A stretch of DNA of 64,000 nt, taken from the NCBI GenBank assembly GCA_001768515.1, contig MEOA01000019.1, positions 1 through 64,000 of the forward strand, written 5' to 3'. Source of the stretch: Bacteroidetes bacterium GWE2_42_24. GTDB lineage: Bacteria > Bacteroidota > Bacteroidia > Bacteroidales > TTA-H9. Below, in pieces: positions 54,164-64,000 of this stretch (position 1 is its first letter; each line of letters begins with the position of its first letter). Below the pieces are notes generated by a model. The model searched no databases. It was not told where the DNA came from and saw only the letters and a program-made list of their open reading frames with translations. Both the position numbers and the translations under genes were made by a program.

Positions 54164-57100
54164 ATGGCTTCCACGCTCACCCTTCAGGTAAACGACCAGA
54201 ATGGCAATCCATTAGCCAATATTGGCGTCGAACTTCACTCCTATAATACTGGGACAGGAGTTGACATTAAAATGCACTCAAACACCCTCCTTACTGCTTC
54301 AAATGGCAGAGCAACTTTTACGTCGAATGATCCAAATCTGCTAAAAACATACCCTACATTTTACATTCAGTTGTACGAAGATTCCAAGATTATTAAAGCG
54401 ACCGGAACCTATGTAACGGGTGATGTTATTAATACTGTACAAACACTTGTTTTATTCAAGACCGGCACCGGAAACAACACCTTTCAGATTAATGTACAGG
54501 ATGAACTCAGCGGGCTGGCAGCAGCCGGAGTAGATGTAAAAATTCTATCCGGAGGCACTGGTGAGATCACTTTAAATTCCTCAACCATCACCACCGACAC
54601 CAATGGAGATGCTAATTATGTAGTTTCTGACCAATTTTTTGCTGAGCGAAACCCGAAAGTAATCCTCGAGTTCAGAGTAAACTCGGAGCTAAGACATAGA
54701 TCTGAATTAATGGACAGTGTAGATTTCTTTGGGCAAAGAGTAAAATTTAAGATAATTTCATCAACAACCGGGCATGTAGTAAACCGGGTCGTTTGTGGTA
54801 CCATACTCTCAGCAGATGAGACTCCTTTGGCTGGAAAAACTGTCAAGGCCTATCAGGTCAGTACCGGGAACCGCGAGTTAATCGAATCGACAGTTACAGG
54901 CACCGATGGTGGCTATTATATATTGTATAATCAGATTCAGATTGCCGGTGCCGAGACAGCGTTCGATCTCCAGGTTGATGTTGTTGATACTGATGGTACA
55001 ACTGTTTTGATAAAATCGCCCATCATCCTGAACTCAAACCTGGAAGAGACAATTAACCTTATCGTCAGCGAAAACGCTTATACAGGCCCGGCACAGTTTA
55101 CAACAATTGATGATGTTCTGACCCGGGAGACTGCTGATCTGGATCTGGCGGCCATCACAGATTCTGATGTTGCCCTGCTCAGCAGGAAATTAAACCTTGG
55201 CATGTCGGATATAACCAGATGGATAGCGGTCAAGGATTTAAACGATCGGACAGGGATATCATCTGAAGTCATTTATGCTTTGCTTATTTCTTCAGGCGAC
55301 AACTCCTTTGCAAATATCCTTACGCAGGGGAAGGAACGGATAATCAGCGCGGTGAAAAGTGCCCTCACTACAAATCAGATAAAAATAACCGGCACACCTG
55401 ATACAGTGGCAGAGACGGCAGCAGTGGCAGTAATTAATTATGTAACAACAACCCTGACAACCAATGCAACGGTCATTCCTGATTATAAACAGTTGCTGGA
55501 TGTGAAAAGCATTTCGGCTGCCAATGGGAAGATTTTCCTTACAAAGCTGTTGAGCCATGAAGGTGATGAGGCTTCTTTCTGGGAGCTTCTGGCAGCTGCA
55601 CCTATATCATTTTCAACTACGCTCATCGATCAGTTTAAAGATATTACCAAATATACGGCAATCTCTTCAGGAAGCCTTGGATTGACCAAAAAGCTTCTGA
55701 CAGACTTTTCATCAAAAGGATTACTGTTTGACAAAACAGTCACCCAGTGGGAAACATACCTTGAGAGCAACACATTAGCCATTCCGGAGAACTTCGAGGG
55801 AGAAACTGATTCAGAAAAACGGCATGTATGGGCTCAACACCTTGTAGAATCACTCGAATCGTATTATCCCACTGCTCATTTAACAAGAAAGATCAGCACA
55901 GATGCAGAAATATCGATAAATTATCTGGATGACTTCATCGGGCTGAATCCCGCTTTTGATTTTGCTACGAGTTCATTACTTGATGATCCGGCAGCAAACT
56001 ATAACTTTCCGACCGGCTCCTCAGGTTTTAACACAGCTGTCTTTATTGAAACACTTAAGTCGGTCAAAAGGGTTTATTCGCTACTGCCCCCCAAAGGGAA
56101 AGCACCATACTTCAAATTATTATGGAACAATAACCTTCATTCGGCCATTTCTGTATCATCGAGGGGCGAAAACAGGTTAACCACGCTGGCAACTGCCGCT
56201 GCGTTGGATACCCGGGTTATTGGTGACATTTACAGAACAGCCGAACGACTCACCCTTCAATCAATTGCCTCATACCTTCATTTTACGCGCGACCTACAAG
56301 ATGTATCAGATTTGGGGATTGCTGACACCAGCAACAGCAACGCGCTAATGAGCGATATCTTTGGCTCCCAGGATTATTGCCAGTGCGAACACTGTCAATC
56401 GGTATATGGTCCGGCAGCCTACCTGATGGATTTGATCAACTTTTGTGAGAATCACAATTCGATTGCCGACAGCAGTTCTACCACTTCCAAATTCATGGAA
56501 TTCTTAAAAAATCGCCGCCCCGATATACCAGAACTTCTGCTTAACTGCAAAAACACGAACCAGGCAATTCCTTATCTTGACATTGTTAATGAAGTACTGG
56601 AAAGAAAAATAAGCGGTACACCTAATGGTTCTCTCCAGCAAACAGAAGGCGATCAGGACGATATCGAAGCCTACCCCCAATCACTTATTCCGGCAGTATA
56701 CGACACGTTGCTTGATAAAGTATATCCCTGGCAACTTCCATTTCACCTTTGGAATGAAGAAGCAGATGCCTACCTTAACATGGTTGATACTACCAGAGAG
56801 CAAATTGCACTTCAAATTCCAAAAAGTATAACATCAACGATCAATTTTATTGATAATCAGGAATTGAAGGCTGCATTGTGCTTTCTGAAAATTACTCCTA
56901 AACTGCATGAAAAACTGGTAGGGGTACCAACATTATTGGAATTGTATAAGCTGACAATTAATAACATCAGTGAATTGCAGAAAAACCTGACTGTTTCTAC
57001 CGGAGGCACCATAGCAACAGCAGCGCGAGTCAGTTTGCTTAAGTTGCTTCAAAAAACCGGACTTAGTTACCAGGAATTTCTTCAATACCTCACCTCAAAA

Positions 57101-60100
57101 TTCATAAACCCTGCCGGAAAGACCATTGATTTTAACCTGAGTCTGGCCGAGGGAAGTACAACAGAGTATATTAAATCATGTAAACTCGAAGACGCCGGCA
57201 TTGATTTCAACAGTGCAGACCTGATAAAACTATATAAATTTGTTCAGTTGCACAGGGTAACCGGATGGCAAATCTATGAACTTGACCGTGTTTTCAACGC
57301 TTTCACTATCCAGACATCCGAGGGTATAACCAACGATCTGCTAACGACCCTGTATTATATTCAGAAGATTCACCAGAATTATAAAGCCGACATTACCGGG
57401 ATGCTGACCTGGTGGAAAACCATGGATGAGACAGAAAATTATGAAGATATCAAGTCGTTGTATGCGGCTACCTACGGTGCAAAAGTAAACGATGCAGTGA
57501 TTAATTTCACAGCGGCTTCCTTTACTTCGGCTCCAGATAAGAACAGAATTGCAGCTGTTAATGAATTGTCGGGTGATGAATACACGCTTTTGTTATCAAA
57601 AGTACTTCCTGCAGTGCTTGGCACGAATGCAGAGGCAGTTATCGATTATCTCACGATCCTATACGGGGTATCCTATTTGTCAAAGGTCATAAGGATCAGT
57701 ATTTCAGAATACATCCAACTCACTGAAATAATGGAAATGCATCCGGTTACCATTTATACCTCAAACACCCGCATTCCAAGAACCCCGAAAGAAACATCAG
57801 TATTTCTTGATGATTTGGAAACTATCCGGAAATCAGGATTTACCATTCCAGATTTTATTTACCTGATGAGTGTCAACCGGGTAAAGGATTCCGGGATTAT
57901 GCCCAAAGAACTCGACGTGATTAAATTACTTACCGAGTTGCGTACCGAACTAAAAGAAGTCAGAACAAGGTATATTTTGCCCACCAGTGAGCCTGCTCAA
58001 AATCAATGGAATACAATTTCACAGATTTTTGACGTGGAAGCCGGCAACATAGTGACGTTAATTGCTGAAAACCCAACAGGGAATCAAAACAGGATCACCG
58101 AGATTACCAACCTTATTCAATCTTCATCGTACCTGTTTCCATCAGCCAACATCTCTGCTGCAATCAACAGGCTTACATTGCCGAATCATGCAGACTTCCT
58201 GAGTTCTGAGAATGACAGGCTTTCTTACTTTGTCTCCCTGTTTGGCCGGCATTTAAACCCGGGAGACAGCAGCAGCATTTATCTGCAGGCTATTGCCCAC
58301 GTAAAGACCAGATTAATAGAGATTACGAACGGCCTGGTTTCAAACACTGGAACCGGCTTCTTAGAGGATAGCAGCACACCCACACAACAATTCCAGACAA
58401 ATCACCCGACTGTTTTCGCCAATGTTCAAAATCTTAAACAGGCGTACCTTGCCGTTGATCCATCGCTCGACACATACCTGGGTGAATTATTCACTGACCA
58501 GGCATTTGTCAACACCTCTGGTGGCGGAATAACATCAATTTCAATTACTGAAATTGTGCCGGAGTCGCTCACTGAAACCCTGAGTGTACTTTTAAACCTT
58601 TTGGTTGAGAAAGAATCAGCAGGGGTGCTCCTCAGCAACATACTCACAGTTTACAGTGCAGCTATACCTCAAAACGAGTTGCAGCAAAGACGAAACCTGA
58701 TTATACAGTGTCTCGGAGATTATATTGATGCTGAAGATCTGTGCAACAGGGTTGTCCCTAATAACGGAGGTCTTTTATTGTTGACAATCACGGCCAGGGT
58801 ACTCTATACCATCGAACAGCTTATTAATTATCTGATGCGGGATGCATTGTATCAGAAATTAAGTAATGCAAGTGATTTAGAGTATAACCTGGTAAAGCTT
58901 CTTTTTAACAAATACATGAATAATTACGGACAACCGTTAACACGGCCTGCCCAATACTATTTCACTTATCATAGTTTTGTCAACTCGAACAAGGATATCT
59001 CTTTCAACTCAATACAAAGCATATTTCTGGAAATATTCTACAAATGTGCCGCCTACATCAAAGTAAACAAACTCAGCCTGGATGATGTAGATTACATCCT
59101 TAATAAAATCGTGGCTGATAATAGTCCATGGATTCGCTTCACTCATTTTCCGGCGAGATATGCTTCATTTTTCGGGAAGCCGTTATACTCGGATTGGGTC
59201 AACCTTCAGAAAAGCACCCGACTTCACCGCGCCTTATTCAGACCCGACTATTCAGTTTTTGAATTATACAAACTGACAACCAATTTGGATAAGACAGACT
59301 ACCTGGGAAAGGCGACTGGATGGACTACTGATGAAACAACGTGTATCAGTTCACTACCGGCATCAGAAATGGAAGACGACCAGTGGATCAGTATCCTTGA
59401 AAACATTGTCACCATGAGCCGGAAAACGAAGATAGGTTATAATCAGCTCAAATTAATTGTTGAAGAGTCGTCCAGGAACATCACAAATATCTCCACATCA
59501 AATGCACGTGTCATACGTTATGCGGTCAAGGCTTCCTTCAGCAATTCCGCGTGGCTCGAACAGGCCGTTCCTGTTCGCAACGGGCTGCGTGAAAGGCAGA
59601 GAGATGCCATGGTAGCCTATCTTTGTTTAAACAACCTGATCGCCGACGCTACAACTCCCGACCAGCTATTCGAATACCTGTTTATAGATACACAGATGGC
59701 CTCCTGTGGCAGGATTTCACGTATCAAAGAAGCCACTCTGGCAGTGCAGACCATGATCAACAGGGCTTTATTAGGCTTGTTGCCCGATGCGATGACCTTC
59801 AGCCAGGAAAATATCGAACAATGGGATTGGCGCCGGAACTACCGGGTGTGGGAGGCTAACCGCAAGGTTTTCCTGTACCCCGAGAATTACCTGCTACCCG
59901 AATTAAGATCCGACAAGACCCCACTTTACAAAGAATTTGAAAAAAAACTGAAACAAAGCGATCTTTCAGAAGAATCAGTCAGCCAGCTTTACCGCGATTA
60001 TCTTACAGGACTGGCCGATGTTGCCAATCTTGAAGTTTGTGCTTTCTCGGGTCATCACTTAATAATTGACACTCCAAACTTCGGTATAGATACTTCGCCG

Positions 60101-63100
60101 ACTGATATGCACGTGGTGGCACGTTCGCGTACACATCCCCGTAAGTATTATTACAGAAAATGGGTAAACCAATCGTATTGGACAGCCTGGGAAGCTATGG
60201 ATGTTGACATTCAGGGTGACCATATCGGCATAGCCCAATGGAATCAATACGTCGTCGTTACCTGGCTTGAGTTTAATGAAGTTGCCGAAGAACCTAATAT
60301 TAAAACTCCGAAAGCTTTAGGCGGAAATCCAGACACGCCTCCTACTGATGAAGACCTTAAACCATCTAAATATCAAGAAATAAGACTGAACTGGTGCATT
60401 CGTTCGGCTGAAAGATGGGGTAAACGACAGTATTGCTCAGAACCATTAATTTGGCATCGAAGCGGCTATATAAACCTCATGACAAATAAATACAAAGCAT
60501 CTCATGATAACTGTACTAAGGCTTCTTCATTGAAACCTGACGCTTTTATAACAGATGTTGCTGTAAAAGACTCAATACTTGAAGTATTTGTCAAGTACAA
60601 TATCCGTTATGATGAAAACAATATTAACGCATGGACTAAGAAAACAATGGTTAATGTTGGCAGATTCTGGTTCGCGAGTATATTCGAACAACCGACTGTC
60701 GATTTTCGTCAGAATGGAGATTACTTCCAATCATTGCGAGGTTTAAAAAACTGGAACAACCTGATAGATCATAGATACATATACGAAGTAAACCAGCATT
60801 TATATTTACCTATCGGCCTTAATACTAATAACACATTATATCTCAATAAGAATTTAATGTGGCGGGTCGGAGATTCCAGATTGACCAAATCCTTTTCGGT
60901 ACTCCTGCCATCAGGACAAAACGGGTACAAATATTTCAGCGGTTCTTACCCTCCGGGCTATTATTCGCAGGATCCCATCTTCTTTATGGACAGCAACGCA
61001 TCATATATGATGTGCCTTGACATAAGCGCAACTCCCGGTTCTGCTTCATTATCACCACTCACCTCACTCATGGCAAGAAACCTTCCTTCAACCATAGCCC
61101 TCAATACTGATAATTTTGCTGAAATTAACGCACAGGAAACCCCAAGATTCTATTCGCTAAACGACAGCCAAACTGTGTATAGCAGAGTCAGCACACAATC
61201 TATGGTAATTGCTCAGAGTAATAGTAACCAATCGGGATCTGTTACATCAACCGGAGGAACAACAAACAACCCGGCAATTGACACCGGTAAATTCAGGCTT
61301 CTCACATTCTGCCATCCGCAGTCTGATTCATTATTACGGGAGGTTAATAAAACAGGTTTGGAATCAATCATTAATCCGGTTCCTGACAGCAAATTTTACA
61401 GACAAGGTTATGGCAAATTGATTTACTCGCCATTTACACAGTCCTCGGATCAACAAGACAGTTATGATTATGTTATCATGCCAAACGTTGTAATCAACAG
61501 CCAAATACAAAAGCCGGAAGAAAGATTACCCAGAAGATCTTTTGAGTTTGATCAAAGTTCAGCATACGGGGCCTACAACTGGGAGCTTTTCTATCACCTT
61601 CCGATGATGATAGCCGAAAGGCTTACCGCAAACGGCTCTTATGCCGAAGCACGTAAATGGTACCACGCCATTTTTAATCCCACGATTGAACCCGGTGAAG
61701 AGGGTCCGGAAAGGTTCTGGATGTTGAAGCCATTCTATGAACTATTGGCAGATATGGCTTCGGGAACGACAGCCGGTGATGAATTCGGGCAATACTACGG
61801 GTTGATGCAATTCAGCACCCAGATTGACAATTGGGAGCGCAATCCTTTCGATCCACATGCTGTGGCCCGCCTGAGAATTGTAGCCTATATGAAATATGTG
61901 TACATGAAATACCTCGACAACCTGATTGCATGGGCAGACTCACTGTATGCCCGCGACACATGGGAAACCATTCAGGAGTCGCTGCAATTATACATATTGG
62001 CAGCCGGGTTGCTTGGCCGCAGGCCTGAACAGACACGAAAGCATGAGTCGGCAGTTCTTTCGGTTGACGAATACAGCGATTCGACACAGGATGCATTTAG
62101 TAACATTCTTGTCAAAATAAACAATATTATTGCCGATACCAACTCCCAAGGCACAAACTTGGGCAACCCGAAAAACAAGCCATTCATGAAAATGGGTACC
62201 ATAAACTCGCTCTACTTTGGTATTCCACACAATGAAAAGATACTGGTTTATTGGGATGTTCTGGCCGATCGCCTCTTCAAAATCAGGCATTGCATGAACA
62301 TCGAGGGTGTGGAAAGGCAATTAGCCTTATTTGATCCGCCTATCGATCCAATGTTACTTGTAAGAGCCAAAGCTTCGGGATTAAGTATTGGTGCCGCGCT
62401 GAGCGAAATCAACACCCTGTTGCCTGCTTATAGGTTCCAGCACCTTCTGCAGAAAGCCGTAGAATTTGCCGGCGAGGTTAAGAGCCTGGGGCAATCGATG
62501 CTATCGGCTCTCGAGAAAAAAGATGCCGAGCAACTGAGCCTGCTGCGCAACACCCATGAAGCAAATCTGTACGAAAGCATGCGCGAAGTAAAAGTGGCCG
62601 CCATCAATGAAGCACAGGCACAACTTGAAGCCACAAAGATTGCTGCTACCTCCACGCTGAAAAGGTCGCAGTATTATCAGCAATTGCTTTCACAGGGACT
62701 GATAGATGAGGAAAAAGAACAGCTCACTTTTATGGATACCAGTTTTATTATGAGAATAGGAGGAGCAGCTCTTTCACTGGTTGGGGCATTAGTGAGTACA
62801 ACCGTGCCTGAATTCACTGTAGGTTTACAAGGTTGGGGTGGTTCTCCTGTAGCCACAATTACCCATGGCGGAAAAACTATCGGGGCAGGCTGGTCACTGG
62901 TGGCTTCACAACTGAATACACTTGCCTCCCTTTCCGACAGTTTAGCCTCCCGCTCGGGCATTATGGCAGGGCACAAACGGCGCGAGCAAGATTGGAAGCT
63001 ACAGAATGAACTGACGGCCATAGAGCTGAAACAAACAGACAAGCAGATACTTGCTGCTACCATCAGGCTGGAGATGGCACAATACGAACTGAACAGCCTC

Positions 63101-64000
63101 GACATGCAGATCAATCAGAACAAGGAGATTGAGGCTTATCTCGAAGATAAGTTCACCTCGTCTGAGTTGTATGGTTGGATGTTGACCCGCCTCTCCGATG
63201 TTTACCTTTCGGCCTACAAGCTGGCCCTCGAAATGGCCCGCAAGGCCGAAAGAGCATACCGCTTCGAACTTGCAGAATCAGACACCACGTTTATCGGAAC
63301 ATCCTATTGGGATTCGCTCTACAAAGGTCTGCTGGCCGGTGAATCGCTCACCTACGATTTGCACAGGATGGATGCCGCCTATACCGATAAAAACAAACGC
63401 AGGTTCGAGATGCAGAAACACATTTCGCTGGCCACTATTAACCCGACGATGCTAATTAAGCTAAGGGCAACGGGAAAATGCGAATTCGACCTCAGCGAGA
63501 TGATGTATGATCTTGATTATCCGGGGCAATATCAACGGCGAATCAAATCAATCAGTATTTCGATACCGGCCGTTACCGGCCCCTATACAAACGTCAACTG
63601 CAAGCTCACGCTGGTAAGCAGCTCTTATCGAAAAAATGCTTTGCTGACCAATAATGTATACCCTCAGACAGGACCCGAAGATTCACGTTTCGTTTCAGCC
63701 GTTTCAGCCATCCAGTCGATAGCCACCAGCAACGGGATGAAAGACTCCGGGATGTTTGAATTCAATTTCAACGATGCACGATACCTCCCGTTTGAAGGTG
63801 CCGGTGCCATCAGTAAATGGACAGTTGAACTTCCCGCCGAAATCAGGCAATTCGACTACGATACCATTGCCGATGTCATCATCCACATTAATTACTCGGC
63901 ACTCGAAGATGGAGTCTTAAAAGAAGCTGCATCAGACCATCTTAATGAAGAACTTACTCTGATCATGGGCCCTGAAGGATGCTTCCATCGGATGATCAGC
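54164..64000 (+). CDS. tcA: Tc toxin A subunit (TcA/neuraminidase-like, VRP1 domain), incomplete at the right edge
   Basis: One frame of 3,279 codons without a stop, cut by the window end. It is a TcA-type pore-forming subunit of the Tc toxin complex, which in known systems binds target cells and injects a TcC-derived effector through a pore. Domains by residue: three Ig-like/transthyretin-like modules (about 1-95, 105-200, 203-305; the third is carboxypeptidase-regulatory-like, GTDGGYYILY); a helical shell with the VRP1/SpvA block (CQCEHC at 739-744, then VYGPAAYLMDLINF, and NRRPDIPELLLNC near 783-795); the central region with LRERQRDAMVAYL near 1808; a SSAYGAYNWELFYHLP block near 2465; a long helical region with a hydrophobic hairpin RIGGAALSLVGALVS near 2865; and a TcB-binding-like C-terminal region (about 3126-3248). 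It continues at least 31 residues past that region. No TcB or TcC gene is visible in the window. Confidence 0.92.
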   Translation, partial: MASTLTLQVNDQNGNPLANIGVELHSYNTGTGVDIKMHSNTLLTASNGRATFTSNDPNLLKTYPTFYIQLYEDSKIIKATGTYVTGDVINTVQTLVLFKTGTGNNTFQINVQDELSGLAAAGVDVKILSGGTGEITLNSSTITTDTNGDANYVVSDQFFAERNPKVILEFRVNSELRHRSELMDSVDFFGQRVKFKIISSTTGHVVNRVVCGTILSADETPLAGKTVKAYQVSTGNRELIESTVTGTDGGYYILYNQIQIAGAETAFDLQVDVVDTDGTTVLIKSPIILNSNLEETINLIVSENAYTGPAQFTTIDDVLTRETADLDLAAITDSDVALLSRKLNLGMSDITRWIAVKDLNDRTGISSEVIYALLISSGDNSFANILTQGKERIISAVKSALTTNQIKITGTPDTVAETAAVAVINYVTTTLTTNATVIPDYKQLLDVKSISAANGKIFLTKLLSHEGDEASFWELLAAAPISFSTTLIDQFKDITKYTAISSGSLGLTKKLLTDFSSKGLLFDKTVTQWETYLESNTLAIPENFEGETDSEKRHVWAQHLVESLESYYPTAHLTRKISTDAEISINYLDDFIGLNPAFDFATSSLLDDPAANYNFPTGSSGFNTAVFIETLKSVKRVYSLLPPKGKAPYFKLLWNNNLHSAISVSSRGENRLTTLATAAALDTRVIGDIYRTAERLTLQSIASYLHFTRDLQDVSDLGIADTSNSNALMSDIFGSQDYCQCEHCQSVYGPAAYLMDLINFCENHNSIADSSSTTSKFMEFLKNRRPDIPELLLNCKNTNQAIPYLDIVNEVLERKISGTPNGSLQQTEGDQDDIEAYPQSLIPAVYDTLLDKVYPWQLPFHLWNEEADAYLNMVDTTREQIALQIPKSITSTINFIDNQELKAALCFLKITPKLHEKLVGVPTLLELYKLTINNISELQKNLTVSTGGTIATAARVSLLKLLQKTGLSYQEFLQYLTSKFINPAGKTIDFNLSLAEGSTTEYIKSCKLEDAGIDFNSADLIKLYKFVQLHRVTGWQIYELDRVFNAFTIQTSEGITNDLLTTLYYIQKIHQNYKADITGMLTWWKTMDETENYEDIKSLYAATYGAKVNDAVINFTAASFTSAPDKNRIAAVNELSGDEYTLLLSKVLPAVLGTNAEAVIDYLTILYGVSYLSKVIRISISEYIQLTEIMEMHPVTIYTSNTRIPRTPKETSVFLDDLETIRKSGFTIPDFIYLMSVNRVKDSGIMPKELDVIKLLTELRTELKEVRTRYILPTSEPAQNQWNTISQIFDVEAGNIVTLIAENPTGNQNRITEITNLIQSSSYLFPSANISAAINRLTLPNHADFLSSENDRLSYFVSLFGRHLNPGDSSSIYLQAIAHVKTRLIEITNGLVSNTGTGFLEDSSTPTQQFQTNHPTVFANVQNLKQAYLAVDPSLDTYLGELFTDQAFVNTSGGGITSISITEIVPESLTETLSVLLNLLVEKESAGVLLSNILTVYSAAIPQNELQQRRNLIIQCLGDYIDAEDLCNRVVPNNGGLLLLTITARVLYTIEQLINYLMRDALYQKLSNASDLEYNLVKLLFNKYMNNYGQPLTRPAQYYFTYHSFVNSNKDISFNSIQSIFLEIFYKCAAYIKVNKLSLDDVDYILNKIVADNSPWIRFTHFPARYASFFGKPLYSDWVNLQKSTRLHRALFRPDYSVFELYKLTTNLDKTDYLGKATGWTTDETTCISSLPASEMEDDQWISILENIVTMSRKTKIGYNQLKLIVEESSRNITNISTSNARVIRYAVKASFSNSAWLEQAVPVRNGLRERQRDAMVAYLCLNNLIADATTPDQLFEYLFIDTQMASCGRISRIKEATLAVQTMINRALLGLLPDAMTFSQENIEQWDWRRNYRVWEANRKVFLYPENYLLPELRSDKTPLYKEFEKKLKQSDLSEESVSQLYRDYLTGLADVANLEVCAFSGHHLIIDTPNFGIDTSPTDMHVVARSRTHPRKYYYRKWVNQSYWTAWEAMDVDIQGDHIGIAQWNQYVVVTWLEFNEVAEEPNIKTPKALGGNPDTPPTDEDLKPSKYQEIRLNWCIRSAERWGKRQYCSEPLIWHRSGYINLMTNKYKASHDNCTKASSLKPDAFITDVAVKDSILEVFVKYNIRYDENNINAWTKKTMVNVGRFWFASIFEQPTVDFRQNGDYFQSLRGLKNWNNLIDHRYIYEVNQHLYLPIGLNTNNTLYLNKNLMWRVGDSRLTKSFSVLLPSGQNGYKYFSGSYPPGYYSQDPIFFMDSNASYMMCLDISATPGSASLSPLTSLMARNLPSTIALNTDNFAEINAQETPRFYSLNDSQTVYSRVSTQSMVIAQSNSNQSGSVTSTGGTTNNPAIDTGKFRLLTFCHPQSDSLLREVNKTGLESIINPVPDSKFYRQGYGKLIYSPFTQSSDQQDSYDYVIMPNVVINSQIQKPEERLPRRSFEFDQSSAYGAYNWELFYHLPMMIAERLTANGSYAEARKWYHAIFNPTIEPGEEGPERFWMLKPFYELLADMASGTTAGDEFGQYYGLMQFSTQIDNWERNPFDPHAVARLRIVAYMKYVYMKYLDNLIAWADSLYARDTWETIQESLQLYILAAGLLGRRPEQTRKHESAVLSVDEYSDSTQDAFSNILVKINNIIADTNSQGTNLGNPKNKPFMKMGTINSLYFGIPHNEKILVYWDVLADRLFKIRHCMNIEGVERQLALFDPPIDPMLLVRAKASGLSIGAALSEINTLLPAYRFQHLLQKAVEFAGEVKSLGQSMLSALEKKDAEQLSLLRNTHEANLYESMREVKVAAINEAQAQLEATKIAATSTLKRSQYYQQLLSQGLIDEEKEQLTFMDTSFIMRIGGAALSLVGALVSTTVPEFTVGLQGWGGSPVATITHGGKTIGAGWSLVASQLNTLASLSDSLASRSGIMAGHKRREQDWKLQNELTAIELKQTDKQILAATIRLEMAQYELNSLDMQINQNKEIEAYLEDKFTSSELYGWMLTRLSDVYLSAYKLALEMARKAERAYRFELAESDTTFIGTSYWDSLYKGLLAGESLTYDLHRMDAAYTDKNKRRFEMQKHISLATINPTMLIKLRATGKCEFDLSEMMYDLDYPGQYQRRIKSISISIPAVTGPYTNVNCKLTLVSSSYRKNALLTNNVYPQTGPEDSRFVSAVSAIQSIATSNGMKDSGMFEFNFNDARYLPFEGAGAISKWTVELPAEIRQFDYDTIADVIIHINYSALEDGVLKEAASDHLNEELTLIMGPEGCFHRMIS

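Overview
The window looks like a chromosomal segment of a free-living or host-associated member of the Bacteroidota, probably of the Bacteroidales/Marinilabiliales type. The evidence is two secreted proteins with C-terminal type IX secretion (T9SS) sorting domains, BACON repeats, promoters of the Bacteroidota form TTTG-N19-TAnnTTTG, and homologues typical of the phylum (DUF2723 membrane protein, short MerR regulator, fused Memo/AMMECR1, LolA-like carrier). The aromatic catabolic oxygenases imply access to oxygen. The genus cannot be named from the sequence alone.

Layout. 0-7.1 kb: a minus-strand phenylalanine/tyrosine catabolic cluster, transcribed homogentisate dioxygenase, 4-hydroxyphenylpyruvate dioxygenase, fumarylacetoacetase, flavin reductase-like protein, aromatic amino acid hydroxylase, then a single-domain DEAD-type helicase fragment. 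7.4-11.9 kb: a large T9SS cargo protein with six BACON repeats. 12.0-16.1 kb: alaS, divergent from an M23 peptidase and a MerR regulator. 16.1-17.8 kb: a non-coding stretch with a nested tandem repeat array and one copy of a dispersed repeat. 17.8-24.6 kb: housekeeping genes serC, ftsK, lolA-like, rarA and kdsA. 24.7-33.2 kb: a second T9SS protein, an M48 peptidase, a Memo-AMMECR1 fusion and a DUF2723 membrane protein. 33.4 kb: tRNA-Gln. 34-44.3 kb: scattered accessory genes (HAD lipoprotein, CPBP protease, Crp/Fnr regulator, alpha/beta hydrolase, IMP dehydrogenase, SIMPL protein, nitroreductase, ABC-F ATPase). 44.6-52.6 kb: a hybrid PAS sensor kinase, two small exported proteins, and a TPR sensor kinase with its LuxR-type regulator.

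The most striking object is at 54.16-64.0 kb. It is one open reading frame of at least 3,279 codons that runs off the right edge. Motifs from end to end identify it as the A subunit (TcA) of a Tc (toxin complex) machine: a VRP1/SpvA-like CxCxxC-AAYL block, a TcA central region, a pore-forming region with a long helical hairpin, and a TcB-binding C-terminal region. It starts with three Ig-like/carboxypeptidase-regulatory-like domains and continues past the point where the classical TcA chain ends. TcB and TcC partners, if present, lie beyond the window. A second copy of the dispersed repeat, in opposite orientation, lies in the 1.6 kb gap between this gene and the divergent TPR-kinase/LuxR pair.

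Long gaps with no supportable gene are described individually as features.
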